From Puerhibacterium puerhi (GTDB lineage Bacteria; Actinomycetota; Actinomycetes; Actinomycetales; Cellulomonadaceae), in assembly GCF_009846865.1 (NCBI RefSeq), contig NZ_WUWN01000001.1, positions 300,743-364,742 of the forward strand: a stretch of DNA of 64,000 nucleotides, given 5' to 3'. How positions within the stretch are numbered: the first letter of the stretch is position 1; every line of letters begins with the position of its first letter. Below are positions 39,574 to 49,218 of this stretch, piece after piece. Below the pieces are notes generated by a model. The model ran no database searches, had not been told where the DNA came from, and saw only the letters and a list, made by a program, of their open reading frames with translations. The position numbers and the translations under genes were made by a program.

Positions 39574-41205
39574 TCAGGCGGGGCGCAGGAACCCGTCGAG
39601 CACCAGCCCGCGCACGGCGGGCAGCAGCTCGGCGGCCAGGCCCGCGGCGTCGACGTCGAACAGCGCCGCGATCGCCCCGCTGATCTGCCCGACCGCGAGC
39701 TCGCCGTCGCACGCCCCGACCAGCGCGGCCAGCCCGGTCGACGCGTGCACCGCCCGGCCGAGCCCGTCGCCCTGGCGCAGCAGCACCACGTTCGGGTCCC
39801 CCGCGCCGGGCGTGAGGTAGCGCTCCTCGGTGACGTCCGGCGCGACGACGAGCCGCTGGGCGGCCAGCGCCGCGTCGTCGCGGGCGGCGAGCCACTCGTG
39901 CGCGGCGAGCGACGCCGCCAGGTGCGCCCCGAGCGGCTGGCGCACCGACCCGGTGTGCTCCTCCAGGCGGCGCAGGCGCGCGCGCCCCTCGTCGAGCGGC
40001 TTGCGCAGCGTGACGATGCCGAAGCCGACGGCCTCGACGTCCCGGGAGGCGAAGTCGTCGAGCCACGCCCCGTACGCCGCGGCCCAGCCGGCCGGGTCGC
40101 GGTCCGGCGTGGTGCCGCCGTCGCGGATCCAGGTCTCGGCGTACTCGGCCGGGTCGAGCAGCTCGCGCTGGATCACCCAGCCGTCGAGCCCCGAGGCGTC
40201 GAGCCACTCCCCCACCCGGTCCGTCCACGGCTCGCCGCGCCGGTGCTCCCAGTTGCCCAGGAGCTGGGCGGTGCCGCCGGGGGCGAGCACCGAGCCGACG
40301 GAGGTGACGAGGTCGCGCACCAGGTCGTCGCCCGAGCGCCCGCCGTCGCGGTACTCGAACGCGCCGAGCGCCTCCTCGACCGCCCGGCCGGCGGCGCCGG
40401 CGTGCGGGGTGATGACGAACGGCGGGTTGCTCACCACGAGGTCGAACGCCTCGCCGGCCACGGGCTCGAGCATGGAGCCGAGGCGCAGCTCGAGGGCGTC
40501 GCCCAGGCCGGGGGCGTCGAGCAGCGCGTTGAAGCGCGCGAAGTCGAGGGCGCGGGCCGAGACGTCCGTGCCGACCACGCCGCGGGCGTGCCGGGCGGCG
40601 TGCAGCGCCTGGATGCCGCAGCCGGTGCCGAGGTCGAGGACCCGGTCGACCTGGTCGCGCACCGTGACCTGGGCGAGGGTCAGCGACGCCCCGCCGGCGC
40701 CGAGCACGTGGTCGTTGGCGATGGCGCCGCCGCGCGCCAGCTCACCGAGGTCCGAGGCCAGCCACCACTCGACCGCGCCCGAGGCGTCCTGCGCGGCGTA
40801 CGGCCGCAGGTCGACGGCGGCGCGCACGGCGTCGTCGTCCCCCTGCCCGGCCGCGACGACGACGCCGGCGCGGACCAGGCCCGCGGTGCCCACCCGCGCC
40901 AGCGCGGCGTCGAGCGCCGCGCGCGGCACCTCCCCGCCGAGCAGGAACAAGCGGCTGAGCGTGGCCCGCGGGTCCCACGACGAGGGCGCGCGCCCCGCGA
41001 CCGTGGCCGCGACGGCACGCCGGGCGGGCACCGCCTGCTCGCGGTGCAGCGCCCCGGCGGCGAGCTCGCCGAGCAGGTCGCTCACGCCGTCGACGGTGAA
41101 GCCGGCCGCGCCCAGGTCGGCGCGCAGCGCGTCGGCGGCGGCCGCGTCGAGGGCGGGCGCGGGCAGGTGCGCGGGCAGGGTCACGTGCTCGGTGGCGGCG
41201 GGCAT
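39574..41205 (-). CDS. Class I SAM-dependent methyltransferase with PrmC-like NPPF motif
   Basis: A 543-residue protein. The first 180 residues are an Ala-rich helical domain; the SAM domain (about 195-330) follows with VLDLGTGCGIQALHAA, GTDVSARALDFARFN and the VVSNPPFVI motif that marks amino- or base-N methyltransferases such as PrmC and RsmC. The last 180 residues resemble a winged-helix C-terminal domain. This three-part build is the actinobacterial form often labelled as a methyltransferase of unknown target; rRNA or release factor are candidates. ATG at 41205 is taken as start. Confidence 0.85.
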   Translation of the reverse strand: MPAATEHVTLPAHLPAPALDAAAADALRADLGAAGFTVDGVSDLLGELAAGALHREQAVPARRAVAATVAGRAPSSWDPRATLSRLFLLGGEVPRAALDAALARVGTAGLVRAGVVVAAGQGDDDAVRAAVDLRPYAAQDASGAVEWWLASDLGELARGGAIANDHVLGAGGASLTLAQVTVRDQVDRVLDLGTGCGIQALHAARHARGVVGTDVSARALDFARFNALLDAPGLGDALELRLGSMLEPVAGEAFDLVVSNPPFVITPHAGAAGRAVEEALGAFEYRDGGRSGDDLVRDLVTSVGSVLAPGGTAQLLGNWEHRRGEPWTDRVGEWLDASGLDGWVIQRELLDPAEYAETWIRDGGTTPDRDPAGWAAAYGAWLDDFASRDVEAVGFGIVTLRKPLDEGRARLRRLEEHTGSVRQPLGAHLAASLAAHEWLAARDDAALAAQRLVVAPDVTEERYLTPGAGDPNVVLLRQGDGLGRAVHASTGLAALVGACDGELAVGQISGAIAALFDVDAAGLAAELLPAVRGLVLDGFLRPA

Positions 41206-41243
41206 GGCTCCATGATCCCCGACGGCGCTCGCGCGGGGCGCAG

Positions 41244-41825
41244 TCAGCCCTGGCAGCCGGCGGAGATGTACGTCGTGATGTCCTTGCTCGCGGTCGTCGC
41301 CGTGGCCGTGTCGTCGGCGTCGACCGCGCCCTCGACGGCGCGCGCCACCGCGGCGGCGTCGTCGGCCTCGACGTCCTGCAGCGCCTCGTCGACGGCGCCG
41401 AGGTAGTCGGTCATGTCGCCCCAGGCGTCGGCCACGGCGTCGGGCGGCTCCACCGACGCCATCGCCTTGGACGCCGTCCGGAAGCTGTGCACCAGGGCCC
41501 GCGGGTGCTGCGGGCTGAGGTCCACCAGCGCCTTGTTGGTCTCGTTCCACGCCGCCTGCAGGTCGGCGCAGGCGGCGCCCCCGCCCGCGGAGGCCGACGG
41601 GGACGGCGACGCGGTGGCGCCGGCGCTCGCGTCGTCCTGCGGGGCGACGCCGCCGTCGGACTCCGGCAGCAGGGCGTCGGACGGCACGGAGACGGCGGAC
41701 GCCGCGCCCGAGGGCTCGGAGTCGGCCGCGCCGGAGCACGCGCCCAGGGCCGCGGCTCCCACCAGGACCGCCACCACGGCGGCGGCGCGGCGGGCCCTGC
41801 GGGGACCGGGTGTGGTGGCGAGCAT
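41244..41825 (-). CDS. Putative lipoprotein, hypothetical
   Basis: A 193-residue exported protein. A signal peptide with Arg-rich start and hydrophobic core (AAAVVAVLVGAAALGAC) ends in a lipobox. A Ser/Ala/Pro/Asp linker (about 31-85) follows, then a compact domain with two Cys (AACADLQAAW and SAGCQG at the C-terminus) that could form a disulphide. I do not recognise the family; the helical pattern of the last 110 residues recalls small actinobacterial cell-surface lipoproteins. It lies downstream of a membrane-protein gene on the same strand. Confidence 0.7.
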   Translation of the reverse strand: MLATTPGPRRARRAAAVVAVLVGAAALGACSGAADSEPSGAASAVSVPSDALLPESDGGVAPQDDASAGATASPSPSASAGGGAACADLQAAWNETNKALVDLSPQHPRALVHSFRTASKAMASVEPPDAVADAWGDMTDYLGAVDEALQDVEADDAAAVARAVEGAVDADDTATATTASKDITTYISAGCQG

Positions 41826-41849
41826 TGCTCCATGGTGAACCACGCCGGG

Positions 41850-41878
41850 CCGCGGGGCGAAATCGCGGCGCCCCGCGG
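41850..41878 (-). terminator. Hairpin after the repeat-bearing membrane protein gene
   Basis: CCGCGGGGCG (41850-41859) pairs perfectly with CGCCCCGCGG (41869-41878) around a 9-base loop, 10 bases past the stop of the minus-strand gene. Confidence 0.55.
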
Positions 41879-41887
41879 TCGGGGCGG

Positions 41888-43327
41888 TCACCAGCGCGTG
41901 GACGAGTCGGGCCGCTGCTCCGCCATGCGCTGCGCCGCGGCGGTCAGCGTGACGTCGAAGCCCTCGCGCCGCATCCGCGTGTCCACGTAGAGCAGCCCGG
42001 TCACGCCCGACATGAAGACCACCTGCACGAGCGACGCGACGAGCGTCGACAGGGCGGTGACCGCCACGAGGGACGCCGTGGGCAGCCCGCCTCCGTTCAT
42101 CGCCGAGACGCCGACGAGCGCGCCGCCGACGCCGCCGATGAGGCCGGAGACGATCTGGCCGACGAAGCCGACGAGGACGTTGGCCAGCAGCGTGATGCCG
42201 AGCACGCGCCAGAACACCCCGCGCGTCAGCAGCCACGCCCGGCGCACCGTCGCCCACAGCCGCTGGCCCTCCAGCACCAGCGACGCCGGGACGAGCAGCA
42301 GCCGGGTCCAGAGCCACACGGCCGCCACGACCATGCCCGCGACGAGGACGATCGCGACGAGCGCCGCGAGGCCGCCGCTCACCTCGCTCGCGCCGACGGC
42401 GAGGGCGATGGTCAGCAGGACCCCGGCGGTCAGGAGCACGGTCGCCCCGACGCCCTGCAGCAGCGACCAGCCGACCAGCAGCCACAGCCGCGGCCGCACG
42501 CGGCTCCACACGGCCGCCACGGAGAGCTTGTCGCCCAGCACGGAGCGGGACACCGACACCGTGAGGATGCCGAACAGCACCGGGGTGACCAGGGCGAGGA
42601 CGATGCCCAGGCCGCCGGCGACGCCGTAGACCTGTGCGAAGAACGCGTCGAAGCCGAGCGCGGCGAACTCGGCCTGCTCCGCGGCCGACAGGTCGGAGGT
42701 CAGGCCGCCGAGCATCCCGGCGAACGCGGGCACCACGAGCTGGGCCAGCAGCGCGCCGACGACGGTGGCCACCGTCAGCACCAGCGCCGACAGGCCGAGC
42801 ATGACGCGCGGGTTGTGCCGCAGCGCGCCGAACGCGCCGTCGAAGATCTCGCCCAGCGTCAGCGGGCGCAGCGGCACGATGCCCGGCCGCTCCGCGGGGG
42901 TCCAGGCCGGCTGCCCCTGGCCCGGCCGGCCGTAGGTCCCGTACGCCTGCTGGCCGTACGGGCCGGCCTGGGGGGCGCCGTTGCCGGGGGTGCCGTAGCC
43001 CGGGGTACCGCTCGGTGCCTGGCCGGCCTGCCACCCGGTCGGCGCCGGCGGCGCGTACTGGCCGTCGGCGGGCGCGGACGACGGCGGCGCGTACTGGCCG
43101 TAGGCCGGCTGCGCCGGTGCCTGGGGAGCCGGAGCCTGCGGGGCCGGGGCCTGCGGGGCCGGGGCCTGCGGGGCGGGCGCCTGCGGAGCCGAGCCCTGGG
43201 CCGCCTCGGGGGCGGGCCGGTCGGCGCCGGACGGGGCGGCGAAGGGCGCCGGCTCCGGGGCGGGCGTCGACCCCGCCCCGTGCGACGAGGGCTCGTGGGG
43301 CTGTCCGGGCTGGTCGGGTGTGGACAT
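41888..43327 (-). CDS. Membrane protein with glycerophosphodiesterase-type membrane domain and Ala/Pro repeats
   Basis: A 479-residue protein. The first 150 residues are a cytoplasmic low-complexity leader: five or six copies of APAPQ/QAPAPQ (about residues 46-68) and Gly/Tyr/Gln-rich stretches. The motif VPLRPLTLGEIFDGAFGALRHNPRVMLG then introduces a membrane domain with six or more helices, the pattern of actinobacterial proteins carrying the GPDPase membrane domain without a catalytic part. Function unknown. GGAGGAAGC precedes the ATG. The Ala/Pro repeat is mirrored by an 18-base DNA repeat and may vary in length between strains. Confidence 0.8.
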   Translation of the reverse strand: MSTPDQPGQPHEPSSHGAGSTPAPEPAPFAAPSGADRPAPEAAQGSAPQAPAPQAPAPQAPAPQAPAPQAPAQPAYGQYAPPSSAPADGQYAPPAPTGWQAGQAPSGTPGYGTPGNGAPQAGPYGQQAYGTYGRPGQGQPAWTPAERPGIVPLRPLTLGEIFDGAFGALRHNPRVMLGLSALVLTVATVVGALLAQLVVPAFAGMLGGLTSDLSAAEQAEFAALGFDAFFAQVYGVAGGLGIVLALVTPVLFGILTVSVSRSVLGDKLSVAAVWSRVRPRLWLLVGWSLLQGVGATVLLTAGVLLTIALAVGASEVSGGLAALVAIVLVAGMVVAAVWLWTRLLLVPASLVLEGQRLWATVRRAWLLTRGVFWRVLGITLLANVLVGFVGQIVSGLIGGVGGALVGVSAMNGGGLPTASLVAVTALSTLVASLVQVVFMSGVTGLLYVDTRMRREGFDVTLTAAAQRMAEQRPDSSTRW

Positions 43328-43379
43328 GCTTCCTCCGCGCGACGACGTCGTGGCGGGCCGTCGCGGCCCGCGCCCGCAG

Positions 43380-43395
43380 TGTTTCACGTGGCACC
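43380..43395. promoter_or_regulatory. parS-like sequence
   Basis: TGTTTCACGTGGCACC matches 13 of 16 bases of the ParB site TGTTTCACGTGAAACA, with the left 11 bases perfect. It lies between the membrane-protein start and the SNF2 helicase stop, 52 bases upstream of the former ATG. It could instead be a CACGTG-type operator. Confidence 0.35.
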
Positions 43396-43457
43396 AGCCC
43401 TGGTCACAGGCACGCGCGGGCGCGCCGGGCGAACCGGCACGCCCCCGCCGGGGCCCG

Positions 43458-46400
43458 TCAGGCGTCGAGCAGCAGCGCCCGGACGTCGTCGGCGCCGAGC
43501 GCGCCGGCGAACGAGGCGTTGCCGTCGTCGAGCACCGCCCCGACGAGCCGCGCCTTCTTCTGCTGCAGGGCCATCACCTTCTCCTCGATGGTGCCGTCGG
43601 CCACGAGCCGCACCACCATGACCGGGCGCTCCTGCCCGATGCGGTGCGTCCGGTCGACGGCCTGCGCCTCGGCGGCCGGGTTCCACCACGGGTCGAGGAG
43701 GAAGACGTAGTCCGCCTCGGTCAGGTTGAGCCCGAACCCGCCCGCCTTGAGGCTGATGAGGAACAGCGGGGCCGACCCCTCCTTGAACGCCCGCACCACG
43801 TCGGCGCGGCGGCGGGTGGCGCCGTCGAGGTAGGCGTACTCGACCCCGGCCGCCCGGCAGCGGTCGGCCACCTTGGCCAGATAGCTGGTGAACTGGCTGA
43901 ACACCAGGGCCCGGTGCCCCTCGGCGAGGACCTCCTCGAGCTGCTCGAACAGCGCGTCGAGCTTGCTCGAGGGCACGTCGGCGTGCTGGTCCGGGTCGAC
44001 CAGCGACGCGTCCAGGGCCATGCGCCGCAGGAGCGTCAGCGAGCGGAACACCGCGAACCGCTGGTTCTCGAAGTCGTCCAGCAGCCCCAGCAGGTGGCGG
44101 CGCTCGTGGTGCAGGAACGTGTCGTAGGCCCGGCGGTGGCGGGGCGCCAGCTCGACCCGCAGCACCTGCTCCTGCCGGGCCGGCAGCTCGGGCGCGACCT
44201 GCTCCTTGGTGCGCCGCAGCAGCAGGGGCCGCACGCGGCGGCGCAGCCGGTCCAGCCGGGCGGTGTCCCCCGCCTCGATCGGCTTGACGTAGTCGTCGCG
44301 GAACCGCCCCAGCGACGGGAACAGCCCGGGCGCCACCACGCTGAGCAGCGCCCACAGCTCGGTCAGGTCGTTCTCCAGCGGCGTGCCGGTGATCGCCAGC
44401 CGGAAGGGCGCGCGCAGCGTGCGGGCGCACTCGTGGACGCGGGTGCGGGCGTTCTTGACCGCCTGCGCCTCGTCGAGCACCAGGCCGGACCACTCCAGCG
44501 CCGCGAGGTCGTCGAAGGCCAGGCGCAGCAGGGCGTAGGTGGTGACGACGACGTCGGCGCCGGCCGCGAGCCCCGCCGGCGTGCGGCCGAGCCGCGCGGG
44601 GGTGGCGTCCATGGTCACCACGCGCAGGCCGGGGGCGAACCGCGCCGCCTCGTCCACCCAGTTGCCCAGCACCGACGCGGGCGCCACGACGAGGAAGGGC
44701 GGCGCGTCCGGCGCCTGCTCGCGCGCGTGCGTCACCAGCGCGAGGGTCTCCAGCGTCTTGCCCAGGCCCATGTCGTCGGCCAGGATCCCGCCGAGCCGGT
44801 GCCGGTGCAGGAACGCCAGCCACTCGAACGCCTGGCGCTGGTAGGGGCGCAGGTCGGCGTGCAGCCCCGCGGGCACGTCGACGGCGGCCGCCGCCTCGTC
44901 GTCGAGCGCGTCGCGCAGGGCGAGCAGCGCACCCGCCGACTCCTCCCACACCGGGTCGACGACGACGGTGTCGGCGACGTCGGCCATGTCCGCCCACCAG
45001 CCGGCCTGGAACCGGCTGATGCGCGGCGGGTGCGGCCCGGCCGGGGGCCGCCCCTCCAGCCGGGCCGACTCCTCCACCAGCTCGCGCAGGGACGCGAACG
45101 CGGGCTGGTCCAGCCGCACGTACGTGCCGTCCTCGAGCACCAGGTGGCTCAGGCCGCGCGCCAGCGCGGTGAACAGGGCGACGAACGGCACGTGCCGCCC
45201 CTCGACGGCGACCTGGATGCCCAGGTCGAACCAGTCCGGGTCGTCGCTGCGCCCGATCGTGGCCGTGACCTCCGGCGGGGCGGTGGCCTCGCGGTACTCC
45301 GGGAGGGCGTCGGCGCCGCGGACCTCGACGTCGTCCAGGGCCGCGAGCGCCGGCAGGCCGCGGTCGGCCAGGTGGACGGCGCCGATGCCGGACACCTCCC
45401 GGCCGGCCTCGGGCACGAGCCCGGCCAGGCCCGGCAGCCCGTGCAGCGCCTCGGCCGCGGCGCGCCGGACCCGACGCTCGGCCGGGATGTCGCGGGCGGC
45501 CGCGCCGGCGGCGTCGGCCAGGTCGACCTCGAGCGGGTAGCGCACCTGCACCACGTCCCCGGCGCGGTACTCCCAGTGCCAGTGCAGCGCGATCCGGCCC
45601 AGGCGGGGCGTGGAGACCTCGAGCACGAGGACCGGCCGGGCCTCCTCGGGCACCGCGACGCTGCCGTCGCTGCTGACCACCGCGGTCCGCCGGCGCAGGG
45701 CGGGCAGGTGCTCGGCGACCAGCTCGTCGACCCCCTCGGCCGGCACGTGCACGGGCGCGCTGCCCAGCAGGGCGGTCGTCGCGGCGTCGAGGGCGGCGGG
45801 GGCCAGCAGCAGGCGGCGGCGCGCGGCGCCGTCGTCGACCACGGCGAACAGCCCGCGCGCCCCGACCGGCGCGGCGTGCTCGGCGGGCACCACGAGGTCG
45901 CCGTCCGCCGGGCCCGCGTCCGCGTCCGTCCCTGCTTCCGCCGCCGTCCCCGGGGCCGCGGGGAACGCGACGTAGGGCTGGAGCACCGCGCCGCCGGCGG
46001 CGTCGCGCCGCACGTCGAGGCCCACGGTGGCGGCGGCGCAGAGCACCACCTCGTCGGCGTCGCTCTCGCCCACCAGCGCGACGCCGCGGTCGCGCGCCTC
46101 GGCGAGCAGCGTCCAGAACGCGGCGCCGGTGAAGTCCTCCGCGTACCGCCACGTGCGCGTGCCGCCCGAGCCGAACGGGCGCCGGTCGGTGCGGTGCGCG
46201 CGCCCCAGCTCGGCGAACCACTCCCGCTGCCCGGGGGCGTACCGGCCGCCGCCGGAGTGCTGCAGCCCCACCCAGTCCACCTCGGTGCCGCCGACCCAGC
46301 GGCCCGAGGAGCCGCGGCGCACCGGGCGCAGGGAGAGCCCGGGCAGGTCACCGTCACCTTCCGCCGGGGCGTCGACGCGGAAGCGCAGGCCGAGCGGGGT

Positions 46401-46883
46401 GGGCGGCGTCGCCCCGGCCGGCGCGGGCGCGAACGCCTCGAGCGGCGCCCCGAGGACCGGCCGCGGTGCCTCCCGCGCCGTCCACGCCTGGACGGCGCGC
46501 CGCCAGTCGGCCGGCCGGCCGTCGTCGGCGGCGGCGGCGGCGGCCAGCCCGGCCCGGGCCAGGCGCACCGCCGTCACCGCGAGCGCCACCGCGTGCTTGC
46601 AGTCGTGGCGCACCGGGCAGGTGCAGGCGAGCGTGGTCGCCTCGGTCCGGTCGGCCTCGAGCGCCAGGCCGACGCGGGCCTCGTAGGGCCGCGGCCCGGA
46701 GCCGCGGACGGCGGCGGAGAGCTCGTCGAGCCCGGAGTCCCAGCGCACCGGCCCGACCATGCCGCGGGCGGCGTAGTCCTCGCCGCGCTCGAACACGGCC
46801 GTGCCGACCGCGGCACGCAGGGCGCGCAGGTCGAGGCCGGCGCAGGGGGCGAGGTCTGCGGCCGAGACGGGGCGGGCGGGCAC
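43458..46883 (-). CDS. SWIM zinc-finger SNF2-family helicase
   Basis: About 1,141 residues. A SWIM zinc finger near residue 90 (LACTCPVRHDCKHAVAL, CxCxnCxH) is followed by a long bacterial SNF2-associated region. The SNF2 ATPase has motif I DDMGLGKTLETLAL, Ia/II with LVLDEAQAVKN, and III AITGTPLENDL. The helicase C domain has VFSQFT, YLDGATRRR and DRTHRIGQERPVMVVRLV (motif VI). SNF2 proteins remodel protein-DNA complexes or DNA structure; the bacterial SWIM type resembles RapA-like or repair remodellers. The start is uncertain: GTG at 46883 has CAGCAT six bases upstream, and GTG at 46919 is possible. Confidence 0.9.
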   Translation of the reverse strand: MPARPVSAADLAPCAGLDLRALRAAVGTAVFERGEDYAARGMVGPVRWDSGLDELSAAVRGSGPRPYEARVGLALEADRTEATTLACTCPVRHDCKHAVALAVTAVRLARAGLAAAAAADDGRPADWRRAVQAWTAREAPRPVLGAPLEAFAPAPAGATPPTPLGLRFRVDAPAEGDGDLPGLSLRPVRRGSSGRWVGGTEVDWVGLQHSGGGRYAPGQREWFAELGRAHRTDRRPFGSGGTRTWRYAEDFTGAAFWTLLAEARDRGVALVGESDADEVVLCAAATVGLDVRRDAAGGAVLQPYVAFPAAPGTAAEAGTDADAGPADGDLVVPAEHAAPVGARGLFAVVDDGAARRRLLLAPAALDAATTALLGSAPVHVPAEGVDELVAEHLPALRRRTAVVSSDGSVAVPEEARPVLVLEVSTPRLGRIALHWHWEYRAGDVVQVRYPLEVDLADAAGAAARDIPAERRVRRAAAEALHGLPGLAGLVPEAGREVSGIGAVHLADRGLPALAALDDVEVRGADALPEYREATAPPEVTATIGRSDDPDWFDLGIQVAVEGRHVPFVALFTALARGLSHLVLEDGTYVRLDQPAFASLRELVEESARLEGRPPAGPHPPRISRFQAGWWADMADVADTVVVDPVWEESAGALLALRDALDDEAAAAVDVPAGLHADLRPYQRQAFEWLAFLHRHRLGGILADDMGLGKTLETLALVTHAREQAPDAPPFLVVAPASVLGNWVDEAARFAPGLRVVTMDATPARLGRTPAGLAAGADVVVTTYALLRLAFDDLAALEWSGLVLDEAQAVKNARTRVHECARTLRAPFRLAITGTPLENDLTELWALLSVVAPGLFPSLGRFRDDYVKPIEAGDTARLDRLRRRVRPLLLRRTKEQVAPELPARQEQVLRVELAPRHRRAYDTFLHHERRHLLGLLDDFENQRFAVFRSLTLLRRMALDASLVDPDQHADVPSSKLDALFEQLEEVLAEGHRALVFSQFTSYLAKVADRCRAAGVEYAYLDGATRRRADVVRAFKEGSAPLFLISLKAGGFGLNLTEADYVFLLDPWWNPAAEAQAVDRTHRIGQERPVMVVRLVADGTIEEKVMALQQKKARLVGAVLDDGNASFAGALGADDVRALLLDA

Positions 46884-46932
46884 GGGCCGATGCTGCCACG
46901 GGCCGCCGACGGCGCCCACCCCGGCCGGCGCG

Positions 46933-49218
46933 CTACCCCAGGCCGGCCTGCACCCGCGGCTCGGGCGCGCGGTCGGCGCGCGCGGCGCGCACGCGCGACA
47001 GCGCGACGGCCCCGAGCGCGATCGCCGCGGCCACCACGGCGATGGCGATGCGCAGCGCGACGCTCGCGTCGGCCGGCACGCTGAGCGCGACCACTGCCGG
47101 CGCGATGAGCACCGAGACCAGGTTCATCACCTTGATCAGCGGGTTGATCGCCGGGCCTGCGGTGTCCTTGAACGGGTCGCCGACGGTGTCGCCGATGACC
47201 GTGGCGGCGTGCGCCTCGGAGCCCTTGCCGCCGTGGGCGCCGTCCTCGACGATCTTCTTCGCGTTGTCCCACGCGCCGCCCGAGTTGGCCAGGAAGATCG
47301 CCATCAGCACGCCCGCGCCGATGGCCCCGGCGAGGAACCCGGCGAGCGGCCCGACGCCGAGGCCGAAGCCGACGGCGATGGGCGCGAACGCGGCCAGCAG
47401 GCCGGGGGTGGCCAGCTCGCGCAGGGAGTCGCGGGTGCAGATGTCGACGACGCGGCCGTACTCGGGGCGCTCGTCGAACGTCATGATCCCGGGGTGCTCG
47501 CGGAACTGGCGGCGCACCTCGAGCACGATCGCGCCCGCGGCCCTGGTCACGGCGTCGACGGCCAGGCCGGAGAACAGGAACACCGTCGCGGCGCCGAGGA
47601 TGACGCCGACCAGGGTGACCGGCGAGATGATCTGGTAGTCGAGCATCGAGGCCACCAGGCCGGTGCCGCGGTCGGTGACGTCGGCCAGCGCTGTCGACAC
47701 GGCGTCGGCGTAGGAGCCGAACAGCGCCGTGGCGGCCAGCACCGCGGTGGCGATGGCGATGCCCTTGGTGATGGCCTTGGTGGTGTTGCCGACCGCGTCG
47801 AGGTCGGTCAGCGTCTGGGCGCCGGCCTCGTCGACGTCGCCCGACATCTCCGCGATGCCCTGCGCGTTGTCGCTGACCGGCCCGAACGTGTCCATGGCGA
47901 CGATGACGCCCACCGTGGTGAGCAGGCCGCAGCCGGCCAGCGCCACGAGGAACAGCGACAGCCACACCGACCCGCCGGCCAGCAGGAACACCCCGCAGAT
48001 GGCCGCGGCGATGATGCCCGCGGTCCACACGGCCGACTGGAAGCCGACGCCGATGCCCGCCAGCACCACGGTGGCCGCGCCGGTGCGGCTGGTGGCGGCC
48101 ACGTGCCGCGTCGGCTTCGACGTCGTGCCGGTGAAGTAGCCGGTGATCCACAGGATGATGCCGGCCAGCACGACGCCGATCACGACGGCGAGGCTGGCGA
48201 CGACCCGCGGGTCGGCGGTGACGTCCCCGAGGTCGGCGGTGCCCGTGAGCTCGGCGAACGAGCCGGGCAGGTAGGCGAACGCGGCGACGGCGGCCAGCAC
48301 GGCCCCGGCCACCGCCGAGACGTAGAAGCCGCGGTTGATCGCGGCCAGCCCGCTCTCGGTGCCGCGCACCCGGGTGACGAGCACGCCGAGCAGCGCGACG
48401 AAGGCGCCGATCGCCGTGACGATCAGCGGGAAGACCAGGCCCTGCTCCCCCATCGCGGCCTTGCCGAGGATGAGGGCGGCCACGAGGGTCACCGCGTACG
48501 ACTCGAAGAGGTCGGCGGCCATGCCGGCGCAGTCGCCCACGTTGTCGCCCACGTTGTCGGCGATGGTGGCGGCGTTGCGCGGGTCGTCCTCGGGGATGCC
48601 CTGCTCGACCTTGCCGACGAGGTCGGCGCCGACGTCGGCCGCCTTGGTGAAGATGCCGCCGCCGACGCGCATGAACATGGCCAGCAGCGCGGCGCCGAAG
48701 CCGAAGCCCTCCAGCACCGCCGGCGCGTCGGCCCGGTAGCCGAGCACCACGAGCGCCGCGCCCAGCAGACCCAGGGCCACCACGGACATGCCCACCACGC
48801 CGCCGGTGCGGAACGCGATCCGCGCGCCGACGGCGCGGCCGTCCGGCCGCGTCGCGGCCGCGGCGACGCGCACGTTGGCGCGCACGGCCAGCCACATGCC
48901 GAGGTAGCCGATCGCCGCGGAGAACGCCGCCCCGAACAGGAACGCCACGCTGCGCCCCACCCGGATGCCGCCGTCGCCCGGCAGCAGGAACAGCAGCGCG
49001 AAGACCACGACCGCGAACCAGCCCAGCGTCCGGAACTGCCGGCTGAGGTAGGCCGACGCGCCCTCCTGGACCGCCCGGGCGATGTCCCGCATCCGCTCGG
49101 TGCCCTCCTCGGCCGCGAGGACCTGCCGCCGCAGCACGAGCGCGCAGCCGAGGGCGGCGAGCCCGACGACGGCGATGACCGCGACGATGATGATGCTGGT
49201 GGTGCCGAGAGTGAGCAT
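46933..49218 (-). CDS. hppA: Membrane-bound H+-translocating pyrophosphatase, K+-independent type
   Basis: A 761-residue, about 16-helix enzyme that couples pyrophosphate hydrolysis to proton pumping. Substrate-site motifs are intact: DVGADLVGKVE, DDPRNAATIADNVGDNVGD, and NAKKIVEDG near the C-terminus. The segment VGNTTKAITKG has Lys and Thr where K+-dependent enzymes have Ala and Gly, which marks the K+-independent H+-pumping class. GAGGAGGAC precedes the ATG. It is a single-gene unit separated from the sugar operon upstream by a strong terminator. Confidence 0.95.
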   Translation of the reverse strand: MLTLGTTSIIIVAVIAVVGLAALGCALVLRRQVLAAEEGTERMRDIARAVQEGASAYLSRQFRTLGWFAVVVFALLFLLPGDGGIRVGRSVAFLFGAAFSAAIGYLGMWLAVRANVRVAAAATRPDGRAVGARIAFRTGGVVGMSVVALGLLGAALVVLGYRADAPAVLEGFGFGAALLAMFMRVGGGIFTKAADVGADLVGKVEQGIPEDDPRNAATIADNVGDNVGDCAGMAADLFESYAVTLVAALILGKAAMGEQGLVFPLIVTAIGAFVALLGVLVTRVRGTESGLAAINRGFYVSAVAGAVLAAVAAFAYLPGSFAELTGTADLGDVTADPRVVASLAVVIGVVLAGIILWITGYFTGTTSKPTRHVAATSRTGAATVVLAGIGVGFQSAVWTAGIIAAAICGVFLLAGGSVWLSLFLVALAGCGLLTTVGVIVAMDTFGPVSDNAQGIAEMSGDVDEAGAQTLTDLDAVGNTTKAITKGIAIATAVLAATALFGSYADAVSTALADVTDRGTGLVASMLDYQIISPVTLVGVILGAATVFLFSGLAVDAVTRAAGAIVLEVRRQFREHPGIMTFDERPEYGRVVDICTRDSLRELATPGLLAAFAPIAVGFGLGVGPLAGFLAGAIGAGVLMAIFLANSGGAWDNAKKIVEDGAHGGKGSEAHAATVIGDTVGDPFKDTAGPAINPLIKVMNLVSVLIAPAVVALSVPADASVALRIAIAVVAAAIALGAVALSRVRAARADRAPEPRVQAGLG

